Numbered from the stretch's first letter, positions 1 to 12,240 are shown. The stretch: 64,000 nucleotides of DNA from Gymnothorax reevesii (GCA_029721435.1 CM056577.1:120586719-120650718); one strand, 5' to 3'. Notes: generated by a model from the letters alone, not told the origin. Program-made: numbers and translations.

Positions 1-2874
1 AGCGCAGGAAAATGTATTCACACTCCTAATACTTGTAGACCTTGTATTTGCTGTTTCATACTGTAAAGTGTAAAGACCCATGCGCCGTGCATAGACCCCT
101 AATGGGAAATAAGCTGGCAAAAGTCACATTCAGAAGCTTGCTTCATTCACCAGTGTTTTACACCAGGGCTGCCCATCCTTGTCCCAGGCATTCTACCAAT
201 GTTCCGAATTTGTTGGTTAGCGGCAGGTGCAACGACCAGGAAGGGCTCCACACGCATGTGCGCGACGAGCTCTGACACCGGTGCTTCAAATCCAGCCACT
301 GACCAGTGTCACCTGACTCTTCTGCTCTTCCTTTGTGGCAGCCTAGAGTGTAATTATTAAAACTTCGTTTGGGCTAAGAAATTTGGTGGTTTAAGGCCTG
401 CTGTTGTTCCTGTAAGATGAGTGCAGCCGGTGGGCGCTTGAGAGCTGCCCCTGGTCTTTACTTTGTTTAATAAACTTTAAGTTGCATTGAGTAAATCTGT
501 CAGGTAAGTGACTTCAGCGGTGGAGAAATGAATGCACCGCGTAATGTTATGGAAAGATCTCCTTGAACTGCTAATTAGTAGAATCAGCTTTGCCAAATTA
601 GGTTTTAAATCGAAACCAGCAGGATTGTAGAACTCCTGGACTAAGGCTGGGCAGCTGTGTAATGCACTAACAGCTATTTAATTTTGTTCCCGTCCTCATT
701 ATCAGCGGCCTCCTGGAAGCTGATTGGCTCCGGCCTCGCAAGAGCCAGCTGGGGCGTACTGACCCAGCTTGACACACTTTCGGGTTTCTGGCAAGCTTGT
801 TTTCGTAACGTTTCCAACAGCCCATAATTGGTAATGAATTCACCTCTGCTTACCTTCTCAGCTTATTAGCACAGCTTTGTACCAGCTCTGCGCGCTGTGA
901 CCAACTAGTTATAGTCCTCCAATCAAGAGGATGTAAGCAACATCCTTGTAGAAATGTCTTTTTTTGCCTGCTTAGAGATGAATGCAATTAATATCTGATA
1001 TGGCTGAGCAAGAGCGTCAATTAAATAACAGCCCATCACGCTTTGCTTTCTCACATTAAACGCCTAAACGGGGAACAGGATACACTTAAGTGTGCCGTTG
1101 GCTGTTTGAACCCATTAGCGGATGGTGATTATGGACAATTATGCTCAGCAATGACATCCGATCGCGGTTTGACCCGGATGAACCGAGGGACGGAGGTGGT
1201 TATTGGGTTTCATGTTTAAGAGGACAGACTCACTGCCCTGTTCCTAAACCAGGTTCATTTTTTGAGCCATAAAAAATTGAATGTTTCCAGCATGAGCTTG
1301 TGTGAGGAATTTCTGAATGAGAGCCAGATGCAGAACTATTAGCAGAAGAAGAACAACTCAAAGGCTCTTTTCAAGGAGGTTTGTCGGAAGCCAGTCCAAA
1401 GTCAGGCTGGAACGAACAGGATCTCTGGGGGTGAGGCCGGATGTCGTTGAAGGGGATGGTCCAAAATCAGTTACCAGGATGGCAAGCCAAATGAACCAGG
1501 GCAGGCTGGACAGGTGCACACATTCGAACTGGGGTATAGAGCAACAGGAAGAATCTGCTCGCCAGGACCGCAAACACTGGGAAGAGATTCTCTAATAAAA
1601 GGTGGCTTGCTTTTTTGAAGTTAGATAACCGAGGACAGGGGAGAGCAATCCTGCAAATGGAAGACATAAACAAGGAACTTAAATACACATGACAACAATT
1701 AACAACAGGAAACAGGTGACAGAGAGAGATCAAAATGGAGGGGCAAAGTACAAAACTACAATTACATAATGGGATAAAGTAAAACCAAAGAGAAACTGAC
1801 AAGGACTGCTGGCTTTAGAAAAGACTTTAGAAAAGACCCAGCTTGTGAATTAAAATGGGGCTGCGGAGAGTGTGGTTTGTTTAGAGGTTGTTTTATTTGT
1901 ATTGGACCACAGAGACTACATTTTGAAGGCTTCAGTCTAATTTCTACTCCGGTTTCCACATACATGCTAGATTAATGAAATACTCTAAATTGCCCATTGA
2001 CAAAAGAGCACAAGGAAATAGCGTGTGATTCCTCTGATGGATTCGCAAATTGTTCAGTGTGCGTTCCTATGTTTCACCCATTGGAGGGTAGAATAGCCTT
2101 CAATCATCCCCCCTACCCCCTCGACCCGAACCAGGGTTAGATAATGGATGAACGAACGGTCTGAATTCAGTCATGGTTTATCTTTTGCTTTGAGCTGCCA
2201 TTAAATGTAGTTTGATTTTTTTTTCCTTTCTACAATTTCTTTTTAGACAAAGAAAAACTACCAATTAGGCAAAAATAGAGGCAAAGGGTGCTGTAGCTTT
2301 CGCTGTAGACTTCATAACAGCAGCACGCTTCCCTCCGCAACAACTCCACCACCCCCCACTCCCAATGACCCCATCTTTGGTGGACCAATTACCCCACTAT
2401 TTCTTGACATTTCCTTCTTATTAGGCTACCGCTCTGCCTCTGATTTTGTTGAGGTAATTGTGTCGTTTAAAAAGAAAAAGGAACAGAAAGCCTAATTCCT
2501 GCTCTAGATTTGCAGGCACCGCTGCTCTTGGCTGTCTCTCTCTCACTCTTTCTCTGCTGCCTGTCCCTCCCTCCTTATTCTGGTTGTTGCCTTTGGCACA
2601 GAATCGTGGTGTCAACGCCCTGTCAAAGGCTTTGTGGAATGAGGGCTCTCTCAGAAGGTGTGTCTTCTTGCTAAGAGGTCTGTAGTGTAAAAGGCTAGAG
2701 GCAGAAAATCCAGGTTTAAGGAGAACCCATCCTCCCTAATTTTTTTTTCAACCTCTGGCATTCTTTAGCCAGGCGGTGGGAGATGTGTGAGACTGTCTAT
2801 AGCCTCTTGATGACCATCTTTAATTAGGACACAGGAGGCCCCAGTGAGGCTAGAGTTATATAAGTGCAGCTGTT
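1..2874. other. Upstream DNA, no gene recognised
   Basis: No reading frame with recognisable protein similarity or exon-like structure was seen on either strand; the short open frames here look like chance. Roughly 680-1180 is AT-rich with many TAAT and AATTA cores and no repeat signature, the kind of composition often seen in conserved noncoding elements, but this cannot be confirmed from one sequence. Confidence 0.5.
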
Positions 2875-2960
2875 TGGCCCTTGAGCAAAGCCTTAACCTC
2901 ACATCACTCCTGGGGGGATTGGCCCCTGCTTAGTGTAATCTATTGTGAGTCATTTGCATT
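2875..2960 (+). repeat. SINE/L2-type 3' tail relic
   Basis: The stretch reads like the shared 3' region of fish tRNA-derived SINEs and L2-clade LINEs: a 'gcccttgagcaaagccttaa' segment, then 'ctgcttagtgtaatc' and 'tgtgagtcatttgcatt'. The terminal hairpin part is degraded. The same signature recurs at 30330-30433 (+) and 35801-35850 (-), which supports a dispersed family. No target duplication was found. Confidence 0.5.
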
Positions 2961-4734
2961 GCAATGTGAACCAAGTAACTATGATGTAACTACTGAGTGG
3001 GATTTGTGAAATGCATGGCCAGGCATTTATTTAATGTCCCCTGGACGTACTATCTCTGGTGAAGGCCCTCCACAGCGTTCTAGATGTAGTTTCGGAAACC
3101 TGTCCTGCATACCGTCCAACCCTCCCATTTATGCGCTGCTTGTCCAAAAAAAAAGAAGTTGTAAACTCAAATATTTACTTGGAACTCTTGTAGCTTTGTT
3201 TATAAAGCTAATTCATTGTGATTTTTTTTCGTCAACCATATGCAATGTCAGAACATTTATTTTCAGTCAAAGTTGCATTAATTTTTAGCTGGAGGTCTTG
3301 AGGACTGGATAGTTGATCTATGCTGTCATTGTCTCAGGCACCTCCCAATAACTCTCAGGGTGGTGAAGGTCAGGATTTGATGGTAGTCAGTTTCAGTGAA
3401 AATGATTCCTCATGCTTCTGTGTGTGTGTTTTTATTTCCATTTCTTGTCTTTTCGTTTGATGCTGGCCAATATTTTGTCCCTTCTGAAAAACTGAAACAT
3501 CTTTTCCGCCAGCAAGGGATATATCTTCTGATCTAATTTTATAGGAATAAGAAACTACGCTCTTCACCAGTTAGGGTTAAGATAATTATTGCCAGCTGAA
3601 ACACATTAATTGCTGGGATAATGATCCAATCATAGTACTTGTACATTTATATCCAAACGACATCATTTTTTTTTTCGACTGGCAATGCTTCTTATTACTT
3701 GGGCTTCCCTCTGCGCTCATCCTGTCTCCGAAAAATCCATCACTGTTGTTGTCGAGGGTCTTCTGGTTCTGCCTGAGAGTTACCCTAGGAGAAGGTCAGC
3801 AGTCTACCTTCTGTCTACTGCTTCTTTCGAGCACCGTCCCTCTCTCCCTATGCCGCATCATGGAGAAGAGTATCGATCCAGGAGATCATTGTTTCTCAAA
3901 GCTCCGTCCTGAGGGTGTGCGGTCTTCATCACAGCCGATCGCTGCCGTAATCGAGTCCGATTGAACTGTTAATTGAGCTGGATTGCGCCATGACTTCACA
4001 AGAGTGAGTCCGAATCAGCCCCCCAGTCTTTGGCTGACTGGACTAACTCTTTATGGACTCTTAATTTACCCCTATGTACTGCAATTGATTAGTTAAGGCC
4101 TATAAGGCTTTTTTTTTTTGCTTGTCACCCCCTAGCATTGAGACAAAAGCAGCTCCCCTCCTGGTCTACCAACAACTGTTGCCTTTGAATCATCTCGACT
4201 TTCTGGTTTCACAAAAAGGAGCAGGATCAGAGCCAGCCAAAAAAATTTAGAAGGCAGCGTGTTTACGGCTTTTCGAAGGGATTCCCAACGGAAAGACAAA
4301 TTGAACTCTGTGAGTTTTGAGACGTTATTGGTGGGGGGCAGGGAAAGGAGAGTAAAAAAAGGAAGTATGCGGCAAATAACAGTCACTCCCATATGGTTGA
4401 TTTACAGCACGACGCAAGACTAGAATTAATGGGATGCCTTGTCATGGAAAATTACCGCTTCCTATTGGAGGGAAATTAATGCAATGCAATGTACCACAGT
4501 GACTAATATCACTTTCACTGTAGGGCTGTCTGAATGAGTGATGGCAAAGCTGTGTTAGGTGAGTTACCCGCCCACTTTATTCCCATTATGGCTGTGTAAT
4601 CTGACACACACACAGCTGACAAAGCAGGACCGCCCTCGGCTCTCGCGCCTGGCGGTACTCTCGAGCGATGGAGCCTGATCCGCAAGGTCCCCTGGGACCG
4701 TGTGTCTGCAAGCAGGACCAATTAGTGTGTACAA
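2961..4734. other. Upstream DNA, nothing recognised
   Basis: Single-copy-looking AT-rich sequence. Short open frames on both strands show no motif and no codon structure that I can recognise as coding. Confidence 0.4.
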
Positions 4735-4811
4735 TTACATGCAGATGCTGACAAGCACACAAGCACGCATACATGCACATATGCAAGTGCTTATACACAT
4801 GCGTGCTGACA
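4735..4811 (+). repeat. CA/GCATAC-rich simple repeat, left part
   Basis: Imperfect alternating purine-pyrimidine repeat (acacaagcacgcatacatgc type). The same composition resumes at 6381 on the far side of the Tc1 element, so the transposon appears to have split one pre-existing tract. Confidence 0.65.
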
Positions 4812-4813
4812 TA

Positions 4814-6378
4814 CAGTGCCCTCAAGAATTACCGGCACCCTTTGTAAATATGAGCAGAAAAGACTGTGAAAAAAATGTCTTGGCTGTATATCCTCTTCGT
4901 TTTTCATTGAAAATATTCACAGAAATCTTGCCGTTTCATTGAAGAAAAAAAATTATGTTGACATTCAATGTTTTTCTTCAAACCACGCGCGCCACAATTA
5001 TGGGCATTACTTGGAAGTCCTAAGATTTAAATCTAACTTAAGTATATTTCCTGTCATGTTTTACATTTTAAAGTTTGGCTGTTTGATTAGGAACTCTTAA
5101 GGGGTCAACCATGAATTCCTATTTGACTGGAATATAAATATGAGGTGACATTGTCAGTCATAAATATGGAGAAAACCCAAATGCGTACCGATGATTTGCA
5201 ACAGGAAGTTGTTAATCTGCAAGAATCAGAAAATGAATATAAGAAAATGGCTTAATAGTTCAAACTTCCCATTTCCACTATCAGGGCAAAAACGGAGAAG
5301 TTTAACCTCACAGGAGATGTTATGAATCAGCTTGGAAGGCGACATGTGTGGTACGCTGACTCCACTAACCAGGTAGAGTACGGCCCAACTGGCAAAAGAA
5401 CATCCACGAATCACAGGTGAAAAATTGCGAAGGTTACTTGAGTCTTGCGGTCAGACAGGCTTGAAGACTACCGTCCGATTCCATCGAAATCACCAAGAGT
5501 TGTTTTGGAGGGTTGCCTGAGAAAATGTATCTGTTGTCAAGACACTATGAACTAAAGCACTTTCGGTCTGCCAGTTATAGCGACTTTCAATTGTGACAGG
5601 ATAATATGGTCAGATGAGACAAAAATTTAGCTTTTTAATAACAAGCATCAAGGGTGGGTTTGGTGTAGACATGTTGTTAGCCATACAGAAGAGCACCTTA
5701 TAACCAATAGGAAATGTGGCAGTGGATCTTTGATGTTGAGAGGCTTTATTTTCTTTCAATGGCTCAGGACATCTAGTCAGGATACATGCTATCAAATACC
5801 AACAGATATTAAATGAAAACCTGACAGCCTACTGCCAGGTAGCCTAAAATTGCCAGTGGTTATACACTTCCAGCCGGACAATGAGCCAAAGCACACCTTA
5901 AAGTCTGCTCAAAAATAATACACCAACCACAAAATAAAGGTTTTTCCACGGCCATCGCAACCCACCAACCAAAACCCCATGGAAAATCTGTGGTATGAGC
6001 TGAAGGGGGGAGTCCACAAGTCTCAATCTGAAGGATCTGGATTGTGTTTGGAGGGATGGCCTCAGATCCCGTGCCATGTGTTCACTAACTGCATCACCCA
6101 TTACAGGAGAAGACTCAGCTGCTGTCTTGGCAATGGGAAGCTACGGAAAATATTAAATGAAGACGCGCCAATAATTGTGGCACACATATTTTTAGAAAAA
6201 TCTGTTTCATGATAAGAATTGAATGTATCTTTCAATGATTTTACTTCAAGTAAAGTGTGAATTTTTTTATTATTTTATTTTCAATGAACAATGATGAGGA
6301 TAAACCGTAAAGATATTTTTTCTACATTTTGTTTTACTCATTTTTACTTAAAGCCACCAATAATTCTGGATGACACTG
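4814..6378 (+). mobile_element. Tc1/mariner transposon relic (about 1.56 kb)
   Basis: The ends form an imperfect inverted repeat of about 65 bp: the left end starts CAGTGCCCTCAAGAATTACC, and the reverse complement of the right end starts CAGTGTCATCCAGAATTATT. TA dinucleotides flank both ends (4812-4813 and 6379-6380), the target duplication expected for this superfamily. Inside, on the + strand, broken transposase pieces can be read in several frames: a WSDETK-like segment near 5610, a GSLMLRGF segment near 5725 and PMENLWYELK near 5975, the last matching the conserved region around the third catalytic acid of Tc1 transposases. Many stops and frame changes show that it is dead. Confidence 0.85.
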
Positions 6379-6380
6379 TA

Positions 6381-6690
6381 TGCGCATTTATAAACGCTAA
6401 AACGCATGCACACATACACGTGCATCCATTTCTATACAGACATGTACGCAAGCATCCATGCGTGAAGATGCAGACTTATGCATACACATACATATACATG
6501 CATTATCCAGTTATGCAAACACACGTGCACGGGGTCCAAAACGTACAAATTCTAACGTATGCATTAACACAGACTTATGCATGCATTCACATGACACGGA
6601 CTGATACACAAACATCATGTTAACATAAGCATACGCACAAATTCATAGGCACAAATTCATTCACCTACTCCTATCCACAGGCAGACACAC
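6381..6690 (+). repeat. CA/GCATAC-rich simple repeat, right part
   Basis: Imperfect CA, CATGCA and CATACA repeats of about 300 bp. This continues the tract at 4735-4811 that the Tc1 element interrupted at a TA. Open frames in it are low-complexity artefacts. Confidence 0.65.
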
Positions 6691-7099
6691 ATTGCAAGCG
6701 CATAAACAACCATTGTCTGAGAGGGCAAAGGGATACTTGTAATAAGCATAGCTGACATTTTTCTGTCATTGTATGGCGGAGAAGGACACTAGGCCTCAAA
6801 TTCAGAATGCCTGACATCCTGCTACAATTTTGCAGGCAAAATTACTGGTGGGTGGAAAACATGAATCGAAGCATTGTCAGAGAATAATCCGCACAACATT
6901 CACCCGTGCCCCATAATTGTGTACAATTGTCCTTTTCTTACGCGGTGGTCACTGCCTCAACTTCCATGCCTGGAAGGGTTATTTTATTCTGCCGGCTGTG
7001 ACAGTTTACACAGAGTTCTGAATGCATAGCTACTCAGCAGGCAGCTCTCCCAACGGAATGGGTGTTGTGACTATTAAGTCTGACCTACTTAACAAGACA

Positions 7100-7723
7100 A
7101 AATAAGTGTGTCAAAAGTAACGCGCTTTACGACCGCGCACGTGGACGCTTGTTTCACTTTGAAGATACTCTCCGCGCACTAAAGTTAAAGCCCCTGTGTA
7201 GATCTCTGATTCGCTCCAGTACTTCAAAAGTCCGCCCTAACTTATACTTTCCCCGCCCTTTTCTCTAATCTCGCTCTTTCAGTCAAACTTTTAGTATTCG
7301 TGCTTCATGAGTGTACTTGCGTGTATTGACTTTTGTCTATGGAGTTGATATTAGAACAGAAAACTCAGAAATATTGAAGTTATTGCGCGTGGATTTTTTG
7401 TAGGTCTGTATCAGCCTGACAATGGTATATATTTGTAAGAGAATATCTGGTCCGTTTTACAGAGCAACGTAAGATCGTAAACCAACAGGTATCCTGAACG
7501 CTTATTCAGGATACATGACTTTGCCCGGCTGCTATGGAATTTATATTTTCGAAAGCGCTCTAATCATCTCGTATTTGCGGACGCGAGTAGTGCCGAATTT
7601 TTGTTTTAATGCCCCGACTTCCTTTCGGTATCGTGCAGATTTGATTGTATTTGGATATCAGTCTCTGCTTTCACTTGTGCCAGTTCTTTAAAGGGCACTA
7701 GAGAAGGCGACGCTTGGGTCACA
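7100..7723 (+). promoter_or_regulatory. Probable promoter and 5' leader of the ephrin-A gene
   Basis: This is the stretch just before the ephrin ATG. CpGs are denser than in the surroundings (for example the 'gaccgcgcacgtggacg' stretch at 7131-7147, which includes a CACGTG E-box at 7138-7143). I see no convincing TATA box, so the transcription start is not placed, and an additional upstream noncoding exon is not excluded. No repeat was recognised here, unlike most of the window. Confidence 0.4.
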
Positions 7724-7845
7724 ATGGGTCGTCAGGGGCTCCCTGGAGCCGACGGTGCCTGGAAAATTACAGTTCTGCTTATGCTGCTAGTCCCCGCAGT
7801 TCGTGGGAAAAGGCATGTCGTTTACTGGAATACCACAAACACAAG
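7724..7845 (+). CDS. efna4: Ephrin-A ligand, coding exon 1 (signal peptide and start of receptor-binding domain)
   Basis: First coding exon of a GPI-anchored ephrin-A, the cell-surface ligand of Eph receptor tyrosine kinases in contact-dependent guidance and boundary signalling. It encodes 40 codons plus 2 bases. Residues 1-28 are a signal peptide with hydrophobic core ITVLLMLLVPAV and a likely cut after VRG; KRHVVYWNTTNT follows, matching the RHxVYWNSSN start of the ephrin domain, with an N-T-T sequon at Asn36. The ATG at 7724 was chosen because it gives the signal peptide in frame; an overlapping open frame from a TTG at 7714 is in another frame. The exon ends ACAAG|gtgagt (phase 2), which matches exon 2. 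RHVVYWN and the exon 3 end suggest ephrin-A4, but parts of exon 2 look like ephrin-A3, so the paralogue is less certain than the family. Confidence 0.85.
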
Positions 7846-8488
7846 GTGAGTCTCCATCCAAAAGCACTTGCGAACTTTACGACGACGTTATCTCGGTGAT
7901 TTATGGCAATGGAAATGACTGCATGAGAAGGTGTAGCTGCAGCATGCAATCAATTTCCTCCTAGTTTCTTTACAGTAAATATTATGGAAATTATAAGATG
8001 CTTTATCATGAATTATTGCCGATCGCTTTTAAATGGTGTGTGTTTTAAGGTTTGTAGTTTGTATTTGCCTACAAGTTGTTTGGAGTGCCACCGATGTTAC
8101 GCAATCTTGTTAAAAAAAATTAGAAGTCTTTGCGAGTAAACGGTTCACATCGCGGATATTTATTCTTAACTGCTGATAAACTATGCGGCAGGAGATATAA
8201 CAGAAATTTAAGAGGCGATGACATTGGAAATTTGACAGGGGTATGGTGTTACTAAGAAACCTGTCAGAGCAGTAAGACAAAGCAGTCAATTTTTTTCCTC
8301 AAAAATAGCCGCCTGAACAGGTATTGGCACTTTCCACACCTCTCACCCATTCGCATATGTCAGATATGGGGTTATTTCGAGGGCGGTAAACTCCAAGGAT
8401 TAAGGCGCACTACTACACCCACTGTGACTCACTACCCACAGTAGCTTGTGCTCTGTATTTAACTGAGCGAACTGCATCGCACCTTAGC

Positions 8489-8536
8489 CCTCTCTCTCTC
8501 TGTCTCTCTCACTCTCTCTCCCTCTCTCTCTCTCTG
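8489..8536 (+). repeat. (CT)n microsatellite
   Basis: Imperfect CT dinucleotide run interrupted by a few G and A bases. Confidence 0.8.
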
Positions 8537-8890
8537 AAGCAATGTGTCCCCCCCATCTCCCCCAGAGTGCTTCTTCGCTCATTTGCCAAAAAAGTGTAGA
8601 AGCGTTCGCGAAGTACAGAGAGCGTGGCGCAGCGCCTCTCTCCCAGTCTACAAGCAAGGAATGCGCACTGCTGGCGTGGAAAAGTCAGTTTGGAATTTGA
8701 GCTCTAAGAACAGAGAAACAATGCGAACAGTAAGAAAGATGCAATAACAAACAAAAATCGCCGGATAACTTTATACTGTTAACTATTTATGGGCCTGTAT
8801 AACCCTGGCAACAAGTTGAGGCGCGTGTCTGATGCCCTGAAAATACTAAAATACCTCACCTCTACAGATACAGACTGACTCTACCTAAAA

Positions 8891-10733
8891 TACCGCCCCC
8901 ATTCCACACAACCGTTCACAGCCGTTCTAAGCCGTCAGAACGGCTGCCTCTTCCGATCAGACGCTAGGAGAACGACCGTTTTTGGCATTCTTGCGTTCCA
9001 GTAGCGATCTGTTAACGACCGTAACGATACTGTAGGGTTCTAACACAGTTCATGTACCGACCATGTAAAGTGTCATACAGCGTGTCCATAACGATCTTTA
9101 TCGTTTGAGTACCGATCACTAGCGTTCCAGCAACGTTCCTTTCAGATCTCACACCGTTGCTGTACCGAGTGTACCGTCCTCTACCGTTCATTACTGATTT
9201 CACAGCGAGCGTAGCATGCTGTCAGCAACCCATTAACGATCCAGTAGCGTTATGTTACCGTTGCCGTAACGATCTAAAGAGGTTATAAAAGCAAAGCTCA
9301 TATCAGACATTTATTCAATTGCTAGAAAATAAAATTCACTGTATTGGATGACATTTTACATGGCCTAACAAAATACAATAACAAATAAGGGGGCCACCAA
9401 GCCAATGTTGACATGGAGATTAAAAAAAATTTTGAAGTATGTATTATGATTGGTCATTATAAGTGGAAAACTCATTGTAATATATTGCTAAACTGTAAAT
9501 ATGTAAATAATTATGTATATATGTATAATATGTTGGAATAAATACATTGAAACTAATTCATACTATTGTTGTCATTCCGTGACAATTTGCCTCTTGTAAT
9601 TCTGTGACTTTGAATTTTTGAATTTTCTTGGCCATAAAGCAGGGTTAAAGTCAACATTTGTTTTTATGACTTACAGTATTAACAAAAAACACCTTAAATA
9701 TGAACATATTGAAGTTTCATAACTTAACTATGATAGGAACATCACTTTCTGGATAGTTAAACACAACATTAAAAAAAACCTTGTCAATTCTGTGTAATTC
9801 CGTGACGGAGTAGTTTTTGCTTGTTTCCTCCATGAAAATTTCTCAAAAAATATATTTTCACTTAATGATATTAAAGAACAAGTTAATACCTTCAATATGA
9901 CATATCATACTCGATTTTATCTTATTTAGTTGTAGAGTTACCACCCAAAATGTAATGGGACTGTAATTCCGTGACAGCTTGGCGGCCCCCATAAAATAAT
10001 AATGAACTTGGAAGGAAATCTATAAAGGGAATACCGTATAACAATATGGGTGTTAAACAAAGTCAAACATGTCACCTCGCCTTATGACTACTTATAATAC
10101 TCTCCGATGTTTTTTTGTTGAGTTTTTCCTGTTGAATGTGCTTTTGTGACGATGTGCGCTCTAGATCGTGAGAAAATAAACTGATTGGTATTGGTATGTG
10201 ACACCTATATACACATCGGATGGCTTGGTGCGGCAACGCTAATGCATCGGTATTGGAATGGTTGGGACGGTATCGGAATACTATTGGAACCTTAATACAA
10301 TGCTAGGGGAACATAAGACAATGTGGTTGAAACAGTGAGGTGAAGATTGGGTCGGATCAGAACGTTACCAGATCGGTATGAGAATCGTAGGGAACGGTAA
10401 CAACGGTATGCAAACGTTACGGGCGCGTGGCAAATATTGGCGACTGTTCACTTCTTACATTACCATTGTTTACATTCCATTAGACCCATCAGTTCTCATA
10501 ACTATGTGCTAAGGATCCATTACCGTTCATTCAGAACAAGAGGGGAACGGCCAAAATTTTGAACATGCAGCCCGACCTCAGCCATCCCAACCGTTGCTAC
10601 CTTTAGAAGGAGTTCTGTTAACGTCCAGTGCCGTTCCATTAAGGTTCCCTCCCGACCTCTCCCGTTGCCGTACTAGTCCTTGATCGGTATGGGAACGGTA
10701 GATTGATCATTTGTGTGGAATGGGGGTATTGCA
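8891..10733. mobile_element. Non-autonomous DNA transposon with accgtt/aacggt-rich subterminal arrays
   Basis: The ends are inverted: the left reads ACCGCCCCCATTCCACACAA, and the reverse complement of the right reads TACC followed by CCCATTCCACACAA. Inside each end lie several hundred bases dense in short CpG motifs of the form accgtt, gcgttc and aacgat. They are mostly written as accgtt/aacgat on the left (8910-9275) and as aacggt/atcggt on the right (10240-10700), as expected for inverted subterminal repeats. No transposase frame is present. A separate element (9389-9990) sits in the middle. The superfamily is not assigned, because I could not settle the target duplication. Confidence 0.6.
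9389..9990. mobile_element. 602-bp MITE nested in the 8891-10733 element
   Basis: Terminal inverted repeats begin GGGGGCCACCAAGCC on the left and GGGGGCCGCCAAGCT on the reverse complement of the right, flanked on both sides by ATAA (9385-9388 and 9991-9994). The interior is AT-rich and repeats the motif attccgtgac or close variants at about 9580, 9795 and 9965, with attctgtgac near 9600; these may be subterminal transposase-binding repeats. No coding capacity. Confidence 0.6.
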
Positions 10734-11084
10734 TAATAATCGGATGTATCACTCTACTTCTACTCAACCTTAATAGAAAATGTTGCATGAGTCAAGGGAA
10801 AGTTGCTTTGAGATTTAGAAGTTGCCCCCTCAGTGATTTCTTCTATTTTTCCATATTTGTCATATATTTGTTAAATGTTTCAGATCTTCAATCTAATTTT
10901 AGTATTATACAAAGTTAACCTGAGCAAAAACAGAGTGCAGTTTTTACATTATGATTTTATTAATTTAAAGAAGAATGCAGTCGAACCCTACCTGGCCTAT
11001 TTGAAAGAAGCATTGCCTCTTTAGTCATTAAATCAGCCAGATAAGCAAATTTAATTGATAATTGAGTTAAATTTCACTTGACGC
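10734..11084. other. Intron 1, nothing recognised
   Basis: AT-rich sequence with no motif, repeat end or coding signal that I could identify. Confidence 0.4.
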
Positions 11085-11905
11085 ACCCATGCATGATTAC
11101 TACCTGTCCTGTGGAAACAAAACGTCACTTAAATAGACTGTCTGGCAATTTAAAGAAGGCAAAAAGCAGCACATGATGCCGGAATCTGAAGAAATTCAAG
11201 AACAGATGAGAAACCAAGTCATTGCCCTTTCTCATTCTGGAAAGGGTTAAAAACCATTTCTATGGTTCTGGGACTCCAGCAAACCCTGCTGAGAGCCATT
11301 ATCTAGAATTGGGGACAAAATGGATCAGTGATGAACCTTCCCAGGAGTGGCCGGCCTACCGAAATTCCTTGAGGCGTGCATCAAGGACTCATCCAGGAGG
11401 TCACAAGAGAACCCAGGCCTCACTTACCTGAGCAGTTGGGTCACTGTTCACAATACCACAAAAAGAAAGAGACTGTGGAAAAATGGCATCCAAAATGAAC
11501 TCAAAGGCTCATCTCATATTTGCCAAAAGCATCATGATTCCCTCCCAAGACTTCTGGGACAGTATTCTGTGTACAGATAAGTCAAAAGTGGGACTTTTTG
11601 AAAGACATGGGTCCCACTACATCGGAGGTAAAGCTAACTCTGTATTTCCCAATAAGAACATCATATCAACATGGCTCAAAAGAAACAAAATGAGTTTCCA
11701 GACTTGAATTTGATTCAGATACTTTGGCATGACCTAAAACAGGCAGTTCATGCTCAAAAGCCCTCCAGTGTGGCTGGAGTAATGCAATTCCGCAAAGAAG
11801 AATGTCTTGTATTACAATTAGTTGGACAATCTGAAACATTTAATAGGACAAATAAGCAAAAACAGGAGGAACTGCGAAGTGGGCAAATACTTTTTCACAT
11901 CATTG
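11085..11905 (+). mobile_element. Tc1 transposon relic with internal and 5' deletion
   Basis: Reads as a decayed copy of a common fish Tc1 family. Recognisable on the + strand are the transposase start region (MPESEEIQEQMRN-like near 11174), the 'ccttcccaggagtggccggcc' segment at 11337-11357, a CTDKSKVGLFE stretch near 11570 (the position of WTDETKVELF) and DLNLIQILWHDLKQAVHA near 11702 (the DLNPIEMLWHDLK region). Between 11670 and 11690 the protein jumps from the middle to the last third, so a block is deleted. The right end 'gggcaaatactttttcacat' plus cattg, followed by TA at 11906-11907, is typical of Tc1. The left terminal repeat was not found. Frames are broken throughout. Confidence 0.75.
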
Positions 11906-11954
11906 TACCTTGACACGATTGAGAAAAATCAGATGTCCTTTTTTTTTTTTGAGC

Positions 11955-12191
11955 CCAATCCCATCCAGACGCGTCACACGGTGATACTACCTGACCAAGC
12001 ATCGATATGTGACACAAAAGGAGGCTTTTGGCCTCCTTATTTGACGCCAATTTAAAATGAACCCCACCCCCTAACCCTTAACCCAAACTCCAACCAAAAT
12101 GTCAAGTAAGGATGCCAAAAGCCTCCTTTTACGTTGCATATCGACACTTGCTCAGGTAGCGTCATCATGTTATGAGTCGGGATGAGACTGT
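11955..12191. mobile_element. Fold-back MITE copy 1, with telomere-like centre
   Basis: About 95-bp imperfect inverted arms: the left arm has 'gtgatactacctgaccaagc' and 'aaaaggaggcttttggcctc'; the reverse complement of the right arm has 'gatgacgctacctgagcaag' and 'aaaaggaggcttttggcatc'. The short centre contains ccctaaccctt, which reads as TTAGGG-like units on the other strand. A second copy of the family is at 39981-40190. T-runs flank both sides. No coding capacity. Confidence 0.75.
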
Positions 12192-12240
12192 GTTTTTTTT
12201 TTTTATATGTCATAGGCTTGACCTCAATTCCCCTGCCAAC

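Noticed and set aside
7714..7899. Open frame starting at a TTG and covering exon 1
   Set aside because: It is in a different frame from the ephrin signal peptide, runs through the consensus donor and has no recognisable protein similarity.
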